Part shown: positions 33,375 to 46,122 of the stretch, piece by piece
Layout: every line of letters starts with the position of its first letter
How positions within the stretch are numbered: the stretch's first letter is position 1
Assembly (NCBI GenBank): GCA_039704465.1
Contig: JASFAU010000011.1
Location: 1 to 64,000, forward strand
DNA from: Plasmodiophora brassicae
Taxonomy: Eukaryota; Endomyxa; Phytomyxea; Plasmodiophorida; Plasmodiophoridae
Length of the DNA stretch: 64,000 bases
Direction: 5' to 3'
Translations under genes and position numbers: made by a program
The notes under the pieces: model-generated
Databases searched by the model: none
Told to the model about the DNA's origin: nothing
Seen by the model: only the letters and a program-made list of their open reading frames with translations

Positions 33375-33978
33375 TCATGGCGACGCTGCGGACGCGGCGT
33401 TTTCGACGTGCTGCAGTGCGGCTTCGCAGTTGGGCGGGTCGGACCTGTCCCGTCCCGACAGCTGTGCGCACATGTACTTCTCCGTACAGCGCTGGACGAA
33501 ATCTTGGGCAGGGCAACGAACCGTTTGCCGGGGTCGTGATCGTCAAAAGTCTCCAGCACTCCAACAGACCTGGTCGGCCTCGCCCCGCGATATGGTTGAG
33601 GATGCTGGGTCAGCCCAGTTGATGGTGTACCGACTGGGTTGCCGGGTAGATCGGGGTTTGCTCGACGTTTGAAAACCATCTGGAGTTCGAACCCGTACGT
33701 GCTGAGCTCGAGCAGCCACATCAGCATCGTTGCTAGTCATGGGTCTTGCTGGATGACGATACGATACAGTAGCGTTTGGCGGGATCTCATCCACAAACAG
33801 AGCATTGTGCGCATCACATCCTCTGTGACCCCACCACCAATGAGCCGATCTTGCACTTACGTCGTCCCGGCATCCTCGCTTCGATACGGACGTTATTAGG
33901 CGAAGCGAACTTGACGTCACGATCGGCGCCCTGCACTATGTGAGGCTGAAGTGTCCGAACCTGAGGTCGCATTCGCAT
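33375..33978 (-). CDS. Unidentified small multi-exon gene
   Basis: Coherent protein-like segments on the minus strand, in shifting frames separated by plausible introns. Exon 1 from ATG 33978 reads MRMRPQVRTL, then GADRDVKFASPNNVRIEARM; a donor GTAAGTGC and acceptor ACAGAG join it to CDAHNALFVDEIPPNAT. Next comes MWLLELSTYGFELQMVFKRR then ANPDLPGNP. The last segment is DFVQRCTEKYMCAQLSG followed by DPPNCEAALQHVENAASAAS and a stop at 33375-33377. Three cysteines sit in the last exon. No family recognised; not all joins are consistent in phase, so exon order is inference. Adjacent to ODC (spacing about 330 bp). Confidence 0.4.
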
Positions 33979-34491
33979 TGTTTGACCGTGCCGACGGGAA
34001 TGACCAGCAGCAGCTTGGTCATCATGGCAAAACGTTTGCCTCGACAGGTTTGATACGGATGCTATTCATCGATGCGCCCGGCAGCGTCGGTTAGCGCCCT
34101 CAGCTAGACACACGCATGTCCTATCAATGCGAATGCTGTAGACCGGTCCGCCACTATGTCAGAGGGTGGCATCCCTGTCTACAATGCGATCCATCATGTT
34201 CTTGAAGCCGCCGCGGCGTCTCAGGATTCAGCATCGATGCTTTCGGCCTCACCGTTCTTTATACGATCACGACCATGCCGAACTATATCTGACAGAGCGC
34301 CACGAGGCTTCACGTCTGAATCGCTGCCTGCCGACGCCCGGGCAGTCAGTCAATGGTGTATCCAAGCGGGCGACGTAGTAGTACATAGGTAGGAAGGAGG
34401 TATACCTATTGTAGGTAGGTAGTCCGCAACGGAGTCCGCCGCGCACCCCGAAGCCGAATCGCTAGCGGCGCGAGGGAGCCTGACCGGCCTG
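33979..34491. other. Intergenic region with GTAGGTA repeats
   Basis: About 510 bp before ABCE1. A short array of GTAGGTA-type units occurs at about 34376-34424 (including TAGGTAGGAAGGAGGTATAC). A 78-codon plus-strand ORF (34156-34392) has no motif. Probably the divergent promoter for ABCE1 and the small unidentified gene. Confidence 0.4.
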
Positions 34492-36945
34492 ATGTCGTCG
34501 CGCACGGCCAAGAACGAGACCCACATCCGGGTCGCCATCGTTGATGCTGATAAATGCAAACCGAAGAAGTGCAGGCAGGAATGCAAGAAGTCGTGCCCCG
34601 TCGTTCGCATGGGTAACAACTGGTCCCCGATCCACCGCGCAGGCCCGCTCACGGTTGCCGGACAGGGAAACTTTGCATTGAAGTCGCGCCGACGTCGACC
34701 ATCGCCTGGATCTCGGAAGACCTGTGTATCGGTTGCAGTATCTGTGTGAAGAAATGCCCGTTCAACGCGATCACGATCATTAACTTGCCGAAGAACCTCG
34801 AGGGCCAGACAACCCACCGGTTCGGGCCAAACTCGTTCAAGTTGCACCGACTGCCGATGCCTAGGCCAGGCGAGGTCCTTGGGCTCGTCGGGACGAACGG
34901 TATCGGGAAGTCCACGGCTCTGAAGGTAACCATCGTGATTGACGCGTTGGATCCGCCATCGAATGCATTGCTGGTTCAGGTTCTGGCCGGGAAGTTGAAG
35001 CCCAACCTGGGCAATTTCGAGAACCCTCCGGACTGGTCCGACGTTCTCCTGTACTTCCGCGGCAGCGAACTGCAGAATTACTTCACCAAGGTCCTCGAGG
35101 ACAACATCAAGGCCATGATCAAGCCGCAGTACGTCGACCATATTCCCAGAGCCGTCAAGGGCAACGTCAAGGAGATCCTCTCGAAGGTACCGTTGCGCAT
35201 GTCCATGGGTGCCGCTGCGCAATGATGACGCTGGCACTGTAGCGGAACGAGACGGACCGTCTGGAGTCGCTCATCGACGATCTCGACCTTCGGAAGCTTC
35301 TCGATCGTGACATTCAGCATCTGTCTGGTGGGGAGTTGCAGCGCTTCGCTATTGCTGCCACTTGCACCCAGAAAGGTAACCGAATGGCTGTGCTCTCGCT
35401 CCCCCTGATCTCTGATGGTCTCGTGCCTAGCTGACGTTTATATGTTCGATGAGCCATCGTCCTACCTTGATATCAAGCAGCGGCTAAAGGCGTCGCAGGT
35501 CATCAGGTCGCTGCTACAGGCGAACAATTACGTTGTACGCGTGATCGTCACTGGGGCATCAATCGTCTGCCTGCTTATGAAGCATTTGTTCAGGTTGTCG
35601 TCGAGCACGACCTGTCAGTCCTGGACTATTTGTCCGACTATGTGTGCTGCCTGTACGGGAAGCCCGGTGTGTATGGCGTTGTAACAATGCCTTTCTCGGT
35701 GCGCGAAGGTCGGCACCGTCGACAACTTCTGTGTCCTGCCGTTCTAACTGGAACGGTCGACCGCAGGCATCAACGTGTTCCTGGCCGGTTATGTGCCGAC
35801 GGAGAACATGCGTTTCCGGGAAGAGTCTCTGTCGTTCAAGGTGACAGACGCGTTCGAGGAGGAGGCGTCCAAGACGGCACATGTCGCCCAGTACACGTAC
35901 CCGCAGATGACGAAAACGTTCGACGGCGCATTCCAGCTGACGATCGAGCGAGGGTCGTTTGGTGAATCTGAGGTGCGCCACCGGCCAACGCGCTTGATCG
36001 GTGGGATCGGACTCTGACTCCGTCGTAGATCATTGTCATGCTCGGGCAGAACGGTACGGGCAAGACGACATTCATTCGAATGCTTGCCGGCACTATGAAG
36101 CCGGACAACGACCTGGAGTTGCCCAAACTGTCCGTATCGTACAAGCCGCAGAAGATATCGCCCAAGTTCGACGGCACCGTTCGCAACCTCCTTCACAAAC
36201 GGTTCGTCCTGCACGCGTACCGGTTGGTGAACAGTGCACCTGACTCGCGCGGTAGCATTCGTGGGATGTACCAACACCCGCAGTTCGTTGCCGAGGTCAT
36301 GAAGCCGTTGAACATCGATGACCTCATGGATCAGGCCGTACAGCATCTGTCGGGTGGTGAACTTCAGGTCAGCGCGCCCCTCTTCTGTGATGCTGTTCTT
36401 TGACTGGCCGTCTGACCATCCTCTGGGCAGCGCGTCGCCATAGTGCTCTGCCTGGGCCAACCGGCGAACATCTACCTGATCGATGAGCCGTCCGCGTACC
36501 TCGACTCCGAGCAGCGTGTCATTGCCGGCAAGGTCATCAAGCGCTTCATCCTGAGCTCGAAGCGAACGGCGTTCATCGTCGAGCACGACTTCATCATGGC
36601 CACGTACTTGGCCGATCGCGTCGTTGTGTACAAGGGCGCACCGGGAGGTAACGCCTGCTTGCTCGTGCGTGCATGGAGATTTTAACGCGTGTGCTGCTGC
36701 TGCTGCTGTTCGGTACAGAGAAATGCACGGCCCAGTCGCCGCAGACGCTGCTGACCGGGATGAACGAGTTCCTGAAGGACCTTCAGATCACGTTCCGCCG
36801 CGACCCGACCAACTACCGCCCCCGGATCAACAAGCTCAACTCGGTCAAGGACACGCAGCAGAAGGCGAACGGCACCTATTTCTACATTGGCGATGACGAC
36901 GAGGACGACAAGGCGGCCGCGGCGTCCCGACGAAAGAAGAAGTGA
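34492..36945 (+). CDS. ABCE1: Ribosome-recycling ATPase ABCE1 (Rli1)
   Basis: Multi-exon gene, ATG 34492 to TGA 36945. ABCE1 splits post-termination ribosomes and needs two 4Fe-4S clusters. The iron-sulphur part is visible: [19 protein letters not shown], then after an intron [20 protein letters not shown]. Nucleotide domain 1: Walker [11 protein letters not shown], signature [15 protein letters not shown], Walker [13 protein letters not shown], then [16 protein letters not shown]. The hinge has [17 protein letters not shown]. Nucleotide domain 2: Walker [12 protein letters not shown], signature [10 protein letters not shown], then [16 protein letters not shown] and [17 protein letters not shown]. 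The end reads [18 protein letters not shown] and a basic tail. About eight introns; one donor is GTACGC near 35536. All catalytic motifs are intact. Confidence 0.97.
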
Positions 36946-37268
36946 TCGGGCACACGTTGCCGCTGCTGACAGGCTTGCGTCGCTTGCCCCCGCTGTGCTA
37001 CGCCTGCATTGATACATTCAGACATCCCATCCGTCACGACAGCGCCCGTGTCGAACCGGAGGCGCGCGCCTGTCGCACCGCCCCAGAGGACTGCCCCTCT
37101 GGAGATTCTTTCTACTCGCTGACGAACGCTGGGACTGCATGTGCCCTTCTGTTGTCCACAACCAGGGGACGATCGAGGTCACCCGTACCGGCGTACATAC
37201 TGACGACGGCGCGCGGGAAACGGGCTGCCGGGTGCCATGGGCGACACCAGCGGCGACATCGCCAATCG

Positions 37269-40008
37269 ATGTCAGCTTCGCGTAAGCGACCCTGGCGCCG
37301 GCAACACGCCAGATCGACGCTGACGGACGGCGCACCACAGATGTACCTGGGCGTGGACCTCGATGAGCAGGCGCCGCACGGCGCCGCTGTCCAGTCGATG
37401 GCCATCGTCGCCGACGACGCCGACGTCGTGTTCACCGGGTCGCGCGACGCCACCATCAAGCAGTGGGTCGTCACTGAGACGTACGACGACGACGGGCGGG
37501 CCGTCGGGCGCGCGTTCCAGTGCGATGCGACGTACCGCGCCCACACCGACTGGCTCACCGGCCTCGTCGCCGTTGGCGATCGACGTAAGCCGCACCGACC
37601 CGTTGTCGTGCGCGCCCCCGCCCCCGACTGATAGATGGGCCTGCCGGGCGGCAGTGCTGTCCGCCTCGTGCGACAGGAGCGTACGCGTCTGGGAGCGCGC
37701 CTCGGGCCGCTGCCTGACGACGGCCCGGTTCCACGCCGACTACGTCGAGAGCATCGGGGTCGCCCGCGACGCGAACGTCGCCGTCAGCGCCGGCCTGGAC
37801 AACCAGCTGTACCTGTGGGACCTGCAGGACATGCGCGCCCCGACCCGCGCCTTCACCGACGACGGTTCGTGTCGTGCCGTGCGCGCGCCAACGGTCAGGG
37901 CGTGCGCCGGTCCCAACGCCACGTGTTGTCGTAGGCGCCGGCGAGCACTGCACCTCGTTCTACGCCGTCGACGTCGACCCGGGCGCGCGCGCCATCGTGT
38001 CCGGCTCGTCCGACAAGGTACGACGGGGTGCCTGACGGGACCTGTGGATGTCGCCAATGACGCTGTGTGGCGCGCGCGTCAGTTCGTACGCGTGTGGGAC
38101 CCGAGGATGGGCCGCCTGGTCATGCGCCTGCCGGGCCACACGCTCAACGTGCGCGACGTGCGCCTGAACGCGTCGGCGACGGCGGCCGTGTCGGGCAGCA
38201 GCGACCACACGGTGCGCCGGTGGGACCTCGGCCAGCAGCGCTGCGTCGACATGCACACGCCGCTGGTGCAGGACGCCGTCTGGACGCGTAGGCCTGTCCG
38301 CCTGTCTGCGTCTATATGGGCGGGCGCCCTAATATGCGCGTGTCGTCGCGCACCACAGTGGCCGTTGATGACACCTGGAGCCGGGTGTACGCCGCCGGGC
38401 GCAGCCAGCACGTCGCCTGCATCAACCTGGACCGGCGACAGACGTCGCTGGTGGCCACCGCCGCCGACGGCGTCCACGTCAACTGCCTGAGGCTGGACGG
38501 CACCGGCCAGGGCCTGTTCCTGGCGACGAACGACGCCATCGTGACCTGCCTGGACGTGTCGGCGCTGGAAGGGCGCCCGGACCGCCTGCCCGCCGGGTTC
38601 CTCCGGGACGAACCATCCGGGCGGCACGACAACAACACCAACGGCGACGACGACGACGGCGGCGTCGTGGCCTGCCCGCCCTGTCGGCGGACGACGCGAG
38701 ACGTGGCGGGCCGGGCGCCGGTCGTCGCCGCGCACGCCCTGAACGACGGGCGCCGGGTCCTCGCCCGGGACCGGGTCGGCGTCATCACCCTGTGGAACGT
38801 CGTCGAGCAGCGCCGGGTGTCGACGTTCCCGAAGGGCACGCAAATCAGCGACCTGGTCGCCCGGCTCGACGCCGACGTCTCCCTGCCGAGCTGGTTCACC
38901 ATCGACCTGCACCTGGGCGCCCTCGGCATCGTCCTGAGCCGCTCGGCGGCGTTCGCGGCCGAGGCCTGGGTCGAGGTACGCGCGCGCGCCCGCTCCGCCC
39001 GACCCCTGTGTGTATGTTCAGCGCCCGTTCTGCGACAGCCGAACGAGCAGACGGAGGCGGACCAGGTCCGGTACGGGTTGGTCAAGGTCAACCTGGGCGC
39101 CATGGCGCTCAGGAACGCGCTGGCAAGGTCGCCGGCCGGCCCGCAGGCGCCGGGGCCGGACGACGACGTCGGCGCCGATGGGATTCGCGTGTCCCGATCG
39201 CCGCACCCGCCCCGGCAGCGCCCGCGCTGGTTCGGGTGGGACAGCGCCGCGCCCAACGACGACGACTTGAGCGACCTTCTGCCTGGGCCCGATCCGCATC
39301 AGCCGTTGCAGAGCCCGAAGCGCCACGTACGATGCTGTGGCGATCGGGGCGTGGGCGGTGAGGAGGGGGGCCACTGACCATCGCGCTTGCTGTGATCAGG
39401 CGGACGGCGACGACGCAGGCCCCGATCTGCCCTGCCTGATCGTGTCGCAGCAGGTCGTGCACGGCAACGCCGCCCTGTTCCGCGTCCTGAACCTGTACGA
39501 CCGCGACCAGTACGACGCGATCCTGCCGCCCTGGGTCCGCGCCTGGGTCGTCGATGTAAGCACACACACACACACACAACGGGGTGGTCGTTCGCGCGAT
39601 GACGACGGGGGCGGCGCCGTACAGGGATCGTTGCCGGCCGTGCGCCCGTCCGAGACGCGGTTCGACATCGGGCCCGACCCGTCGGACGCGTTGCCCGACC
39701 TGCCCGACGGGAGCGCCATGAAGGCGGAGGACTCGCTGACGATGCGGCGCCTGGCGGCGTACCTCGTCACGCGCCTGGCCGGGGTCGTGGACGACCCGTC
39801 CCTGGACGCGTACGTCGGCGGCGGCGCCGACCCGGACCACCCGGAGCGGGTCGTCGAGATCCTCTGCGAAGGGCGCGTCCTGCCGGCGACCATGTCGTTG
39901 CGGACGGCGCGAACCTTCGCCTGGACCAGCAAACGCGGGCCGTTCACGCTGACGTACCGAAGGGCGCGGCACGACGAGGCAGGCGGCGCTGGACCCGCGG
40001 GATCGTAA
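37269..40008 (+). CDS. WDR48: WD-repeat deubiquitinase cofactor WDR48/UAF1
   Basis: Multi-exon gene, ATG 37269 (MSASRKRPWRR) to TAA 40008. UAF1 activates USP1, USP12 and USP46 family deubiquitinases. WD repeats run through 37380-38290: VVFTGSRDATIKQW, SASCDRSVRVWERASGRC, NQLYLWDLQDM, RAIVSGSSDK, FVRVWDPRMGRLVM, AVSGSSDHTVRRWDLGQQ. A repeat reading RDRVGVITLWNVVEQRRV precedes SWFTIDLHLGALGIVL, which matches the WDR48 DUF3337 start (TPSFTIDFHLG). The C-terminal SUMO-like part ends VVEILCEGRVLPATMSLRT then ARTFAWTSKRGPFTLTYRR, near-identical to the family end. Several donors are GTACGN (38015, 38975, 39327). A CA microsatellite lies in one intron. Confidence 0.92.
39561..39578. repeat. CA dinucleotide run inside a WDR48 intron
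   Basis: About nine CA units directly after a GTAAG donor in the WDR48 gene. A matching GT run lies at 40038-40058, just beyond the WDR48 stop, and a third GT run is in a sideroflexin intron near 49645-49661. Confidence 0.85.
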
Positions 40009-40037
40009 AGCGCAGGCGGGCGCCAGCCGGGTGGATG

Positions 40038-40058
40038 CGTGTGTGTGTGTGTGTGTGT
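40038..40058. repeat. GT dinucleotide run in the WDR48/importin-5 convergent spacer
   Basis: About ten GT units between the two convergent 3' ends, which are only 106 bp apart. May affect transcript termination on either strand. Confidence 0.85.
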
Positions 40059-40114
40059 TCGCGTTGCGACATGTATTGGAAGGACATTGTAGATGGATGG
40101 GGCAGCGGGGCCGG

Positions 40115-43100
40115 TCATATGGCGGCCGCCTTGCTCTGCAACTTGTCGGGTAGGCCGACGACGATCTGCGCCATGAGCCCCGGCGGCAGCTGCTTGATGA
40201 TGGGGACGATGCGGGCGTCCAGCTCGGGGTTCGTCAGCTTCGTGTGGACGACGTCCAGCAGGACGTGCACGATCTTGGGCAGGTTGCCGAAGTCGGCGCC
40301 CAGCAGCCGGGTGTCGTTCCTGCGGCGCCGACCACGAGATCAGCGGGGCCCCCGTCCGACGAGGTGTCGGCGCGTACCCTTCGACAAAGTCGCACAGCAA
40401 CGACGTGCAGACGGCGGATTCGAGAACGTCATCGCGCAGCGGCAGCATGGACAGCCAGGCGGGTAGCAGCTGTGCCGCGTCGACCTGATCGCCCTGGTAG
40501 CGGAGGATCTTGCCGAGCGCCGCCACCGCGTTGTCGGTCGCGCGGCGATTCGCTAGGGGGGGACACGTCCGGAATGAGTCGCGACCACGATGGACACACA
40601 GAAACGAGACACGCGCATCGACAGACCGGCTTGCCTGGCCTGCGGGTCCTGGATCAGGGCGATCAGCGACTGTGTCGCGGCGGCGCAGAACGGTTTGAAA
40701 CCGTCGCCGGCCAGCTGGGCGCACAGCGCGATCCCGTACGCGACCGCCTGGCGGATGTCGGAATCGCGATCGCTGACGTACCGGGCCACCATCGGGAACA
40801 GCGTCGGCAGGTACGGGCCCGCCTGCGCCGCCATCTTCTGCAGGAACGGTTCGCGTGTGTCAGCAGACGGGCGGGCCGGGCCAAACGACGGACACGTCGC
40901 ATGCCTCGACAAAGTCGTCGAATATGAAGATGGCCATCTTCCGCGGAACGGGCCCGCTCTGCGGCTCCAGCATCTGCACCAGCACCGGCAGCGACTCGTT
41001 GAACACGGGCAGGAAGTGCGCGCCGAGCGCCTTGATCATGGAGCCGAAGCACTCGGCCAGCATGTACTGCACGGGCGGTCAGCACACACTGGAACGCACG
41101 GTCGTTGCCGACGACCATGGCACCTGCAACTGCTCGTCAGCCTCCTTTTCGGATGCCCTCCGTTCTTCCTCGTCCTCGTCGTCCGAGTAGGCGTCGCCGT
41201 GGTTCGCTCGTCGAGCCGCGCTAGAGTGCACACGCGTCTCAGTGCCAGGCCGATGGAGACGCATCACCGAGGGGGGCGACAACGTACGCCGCGCGTGCCC
41301 TGCCTTCGGACTGCTCGATTAGCTTGATCAGGCGATCGCGAACGGCCTTGACGACATCCATCGGGAAAAGGGTGGCCGCCAACTCTGCCGCCTTGTCAAA
41401 GCACAGCTATGGCAGCGCGCATCAGCCAAGGTCTCCACTGCAACACGGGACGTGAGGCCCAGCACCTGAATGGCGTGCACAAAACCAGCCAAGACGAGAA
41501 TGTCCTCTTCTCTGGCCAGTCCTTCCAGGAGCGATTTCACGGTCAGTGCTGCCAGCTCTTGAGCGGGCCCCATGTCGCACATGCCCGCCTTGTGCGCCGC
41601 AATGGCACAGTACAGCAGGTCAGGCAGCGCTGTAGACGCAGCCCTGCCAGAGCGTCAGCGCCAACCAGTTGCAATGCATGATCCCAACGTACTGTCGGAT
41701 GTTCTCCTCGAAATCAAACTTGAGGAGAGGAACCAGCGTTTCGACGCACGGTTTCAGGTACGGGTAGAACTCCTGGGCGCGCGACGAATGAATCAAGGGA
41801 AACCGAACGCACCTGCGCTCTACAGACCTGCTTCATCGTCGCGACGAAAGAGCCCAAGGCGCTGCATCCCAAAGACTTCTCTTCAAGCTGATTCGTGCTG
41901 ATGCCGTACTGTTCATTGCCGATCTCGAAGATCTGCTTGTCGTCGGTTTCGTCTTCGTCATCATCGATTCGGCCTGTTTGCGCCCGCATCACAACGCATG
42001 CAATTGACGCGTCGAACGTCAACCGAACCCAGTACACACTGCAGCTGTGCACTTCGTAGAACGGTTGGGACCGTTACCGAGAGGTACGGCGCGAACGAAG
42101 AGCCCAGCGCCGTGCAGATTCGGGTCCATGCTTGGACCATGTACGAGTACGACGGATCGTCGGAGGCAAATCCGCCAGCCTGACAACGCGGTTCAACTCT
42201 GCAACGAACAGGGGTACTGATGAGGGGCCCACCTGAACGATCTTGACAGTGGCCTCCATCACCTCCCGCGCGTCCGGGGCAAACCTGTCGTTCCCGACAG
42301 CCATGCCAATGAACGTTATGCACTCCAGCGCCCGTCCGCGGAACATGGCATTGTCGGGTCCTGTGGTGCGAATCAGCCTGGCGAAACCGATCCAGACTGT
42401 CGTTCCTGACCATGCGCATTCGCGATGGCGTATTTAAGGAGAGGGACGAAGTGCTCGTAGAATTTGGCGAACGATACGGATATGCATTCGGCCACAGACG
42501 CGATCGCGGTCATTGCCTGACGGCCATTCGTTAGGTACAAACGGCGTGCCGCTGAATGACGGACCTGCTCCTGAATGATGCGCTGCGGCCGACGTAGCAG
42601 GTTGTACAACTTCGACACGAGCGCGTCGGCATGTTGCTGCAGGATTTCCGACGAACAGTGTTCGGCAAAGTTGATGACGGCGGCCTGGTCAGACAGCCAC
42701 ATGAGACTGCGGGCGCTGCACGACGACGTCAAGCACAGCCATACGGCTGCGTGGGCCTGAACACGCGGGTGACGGCTCTCGTCCATGCAGCTCAAGAGCG
42801 CCGGAAGGATGTGCAGGTGGAAATCAGTCTGTCGGGCACGGATGTAAGCGCGCGGCTGTTACGACGACACCTGGTCGCTGACCTGAATCTTGGGGCCGAA
42901 ATCGGTACACATCTGGCCGATGCAGTTGATTGCCGAGAACTGAACAAATGCCGATTCGTCGGTGAAGCATCGCAGAACCAGGGAGACCATGTCCGGCAGC
43001 TTCTGTGGCGAAATGACTTCACAGGCCTGGCAGCCACGACGGCGTTCAGTAGCCGGCCGACACACGTTCATGACGATCAAGCGCACCTGAGTTAGGGCCA

Positions 43101-44456
43101 TCAGGCCTGAAAACCGCGACTTCCACGACGCCTGAGCGTTGAGCGCGGCGCTGACGAGATTGAAGACAACGGGGGTGACTTTCTTGCCACCAACGCTACG
43201 AGCAACCCGATCGAAAGCGGACTCGCCCTGCCCGAAGTCGGTCAACGCCGGCGCGTTACATTGCAGAACGCGGGCGTTGTGCATACCGCTCCAAATCCGG
43301 CATCCTCACTGGCTTCCCATGCTTTCGCCGGGTGCTGCCATGTATCCTCTTCCTCGTCGAACGCAACCATAAGCGAAAGCGCCAACGAGAGGACGACCTC
43401 GAGCAACGGCGCACATCTGCGGGCAGCATTCGGGATACCTACCAGTTCGATGGTTCACGGCGCGAACAAACGACGACAACGCACCCGCAATGTTACCCTC
43501 AATGATGGTCACGCCGAGTTCCAGCGACAGCTGCTTCACGTCTTCCTCGAAATTCTCCAGATCACCGGTGACTTGCGATATCAGATGCACAACCGCCTGA
43601 AGGTCATCGCGAAAGAACGCCGACGACCTGGTCGCCATTGCGACCAGCGACGAGACGGCCACACTCGCCGAGTCCCCCCTGGCAACGAGGTTGTCCCGGA
43701 CCACGGTTAGCACTGCCACGCGTAATCCGGTAAACTTCTTGATCTGCGTCTCGTCAACGTGCGAAAACGTTGAACTGACGGCGTTCAGGGCGGCATTGCG
43801 GACGGCCAGCGACGGATCCCCAAGCCTACCCACACGTGATCAGTCGTCGATCGATTCACTGTGCACGGGGGATGGGCGCCCACGGACCCTCTGGCGAACA
43901 GCGCAACAAGCGACCCCAGGTTCTCGTTCTGGACATCAGGCAGCGCATCGCCGAGCTTGCCAATAACATTGAGGGCCGCTTCGCGCAATGTGTCCAGCGG
44001 TTGCAATGTCATCTGCTCCAGGGCGGGCAGCAACTGAGGCCACTCGTTACGGTACAACGTGATCTGGGCCAATTCGGCGATGGTATCACACAACAGGTTA
44101 CGGATATGGGGCGCGGTTTCGCTGGCCAGCAGGCGCAGCAATTCGGATTTCAGTTCGCCCTGCAGCGATTCGCTGAGCCTGTTCAGGACCATGGGTTCAC
44201 CGATCGGCAGGTTCCGGCGCAGCAGGACACAGCAGAATCCGCGAATCTCCGTCGGCGTCGTCGGCATGCCCAGCAAGTGCATGAAGGCGCCGATCATGAC
44301 GCCGGGATTACGGTCGATCTCGACCCGGATCGTCCGCTCCGCTTCCTTCTGCACAGCACCGTCCGGCGACATCGCTCTGGCCAGTACGTCCTGGACCGTG
44401 GCCGTGACCGGCGTCCCGGAGCCGCCTGCGTGATGCGGATGATGGTAGGACGTCAT
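40115..44456 (-). CDS. IPO5: Importin-5 / karyopherin beta-3 (RanBP5, Kap121 type)
   Basis: Large multi-exon gene, ATG 44456 to TGA 40115. Karyopherins of this type import ribosomal proteins and histones. HEAT repeats dominate. The N-terminus reads LARAMSPDGAVQKEAERTI, then GFCCVLLRRNL, then SELLRLLASETAPHIRNLLC, as in IPO5 (Ran-binding end). Later segments: PEVRNAAL-like LAVRNAALNAV, RDDLQAVVHLISQVTGDLEN, and DESAFVQFSAINCIGQMCTD matching the IPO5 repeat with HARVRWAAINCIGQ-type sequence. An acidic loop DDDEDETDDKQ is followed by IGNEQYGISTNQLEEKS. The C-terminus is RIVPIIKQLPPGLMAQIVVG ending DKLQSKAAAI. At least twelve introns; one donor near 41290 is GTACGT. Confidence 0.9.
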
Positions 44457-44714
44457 GGCTCGGCCAGAGAGGTTTCGTGATGGTGTAGCCCGCCGTCGCA
44501 CGCGGTACCCGAATTGAGCACGGACTCCGTGGTCCCGCGCGCTCGACCGCCCTGTCTTCTATAATCGCTCGTGTCGGCCTCGCTCGACCTGACCGACGCC
44601 GCGCCTCTGCTGACAAACAACAGCAAACGACGTCATGGACCCACACACACACTGCGGCGGTCGAACGCATGAAAACGATTCATTGTGTCCTAATGGAAGA
44701 GCGGCGTCGCCCGC

Positions 44715-45940
44715 TCATGTCCGTTCGATATCGTAGTCGGCGCTGATCAGTTGCTGCAGGTATTCCGGGCTCATTGGCGTGTACGAGTCCGACTTCATGT
44801 CACTCAGGTTCTTGGACAGGTACCTGCAGAGCGATGAGCGTTCAGCAGAGGCTTGCAGATGGGGGAGGGCACGCAAGGGCTCACTTAAGGAACGGCGTCA
44901 TCTTTTGCAGCAGCTGTTGGCGCTGTTCATTGTCCATGTCAGAGTGCACCATAAGCTGCGGCAGCAGAACGAACAAGCGTAGCAGGTGCTAGGGAGACGA
45001 CCTCAGTACCGAGGAGACACGGGTACACTAGCAGCAGCAATACCTGTACACCGTACAGGCTCGTCAACGGAGTGTCTGCGTTGGCTTCGTTTACCAGGGC
45101 ATCATGCTGTGGCCGTTCGAAGTCGTACAGTAGGCGCGTGCCAACGGACCGTTCAAAGTAGACCCGGATGCCGTTCATGACATCGACAACGTCTTTCTCG
45201 ACTTCGGGTTTCCGGTTGGACTACCACGCCGATCATTGCTCGGATCGAGGCAACGCGTTGCCAGTGTTGAACCCGCCTAACCTTCGAGTGAATGTACCCG
45301 TCAAGAATGGTGTCGATGTTCGGCGTCGCAGGTAGGGGAATCAACGATCGCTTCTTGCAGATAGACTCCCAGTCAGCAATAAGTGCGGCCTTGAGGTTGG
45401 CCGGCATCGGCAGCAGGTTCATCTGCGGAAATGCAATTACGAATCCGAAGGTCGAACCATAAACGCAACCGTAACACGCCGCCTCACCTCTTCCCGTTTT
45501 GCGTCCGGCTCTTCGACGCCGACCTCGCTGACCGTCCGCCGCCTCTTCGTTGCGGTGGTCTTACGCTTCTCCGGTTTCTGCTTCTTCTGTTCCTTCAGCT
45601 GCCTCTCGATTTCATGCATCTTGGTGATGTTCTCAGGCGTCTTCTTCATGAGCCGGTCGGCCAGCACCCATTCGTCCCAGCTACACCGCCGTCAGCAAGT
45701 GCAGAGCGCCCAGCAGGGCAAGGGCGTACGATTTGTTCCAGTTGAGGTAATGCACACGGTACTCGAACTCGCCGGGCGCCTCCTCGGACGGCGCGATCTT
45801 GACGATCCGGGCGGCATAGACACAGGGCCCGTCTGCAGCCACCGGGGTCAGCGTACCGCGCCCAGGCACAGACAGCGTAGGCGTCACGGACGGTGCGCGA
45901 GGACCTCCTCGCCCTCCTCGTACGCGGCAACGGGTGGCAT
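44715..45940 (-). CDS. MRG15/Eaf3-type chromatin protein (chromo barrel plus MRG domain)
   Basis: Multi-exon gene, ATG 45940 to TGA 44715. MRG15 links H3K36 methylation to histone acetylase/deacetylase complexes. Exon 1 MPPVAAYEEGEEVLAH is joined by an intron (GTCCGT to CTGCAG) to HGPCVYAARIVKI, the start of the chromo barrel (compare FHGPLLYEAK). It continues RVHYLNWNKS and, after another intron, WDEWVLADRLMK. A basic linker (EKRKTTATKRRRT) precedes the MRG domain: QMNLLPMPANLKAALIADWE, then VDVMNGIRVYFERSVGTRLL then YDFERPQHDAL, then a pocket segment ALHRLFVLLPQLMV-like helix, then FLKYLSKNLSDMKSDSY. The order and key aromatic residues of both domains are preserved. Confidence 0.92.
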
Positions 45941-46122
45941 TGTGGGGCGACGCCCGTTGGCCGTCGATGACGCGTCGGGCGGCGTTCCGCGACAAATGGG
46001 CGCGCACGCGCAACGCTCTCACGCACAATTGTTGTCTGCAGCCGGTTGCAGCTCCCAGTGCCACGATGCGCCTACCCTACCAGCAACACAAACCGGGAAA
46101 CGCCTTCGAACATGCACGCGCT

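Noticed and set aside
34350..35237. 295-codon minus-strand ORF opposite ABCE1
   Set aside because: Lies over ABCE1 exons with intact iron-sulphur and Walker motifs.
38079..38912. Long minus-strand ORFs across WDR48 (also 38312-39256 and 39109-39972)
   Set aside because: Shadows of the GC-rich WDR48 exons; low-complexity Arg/Pro/Ala content and no motif.
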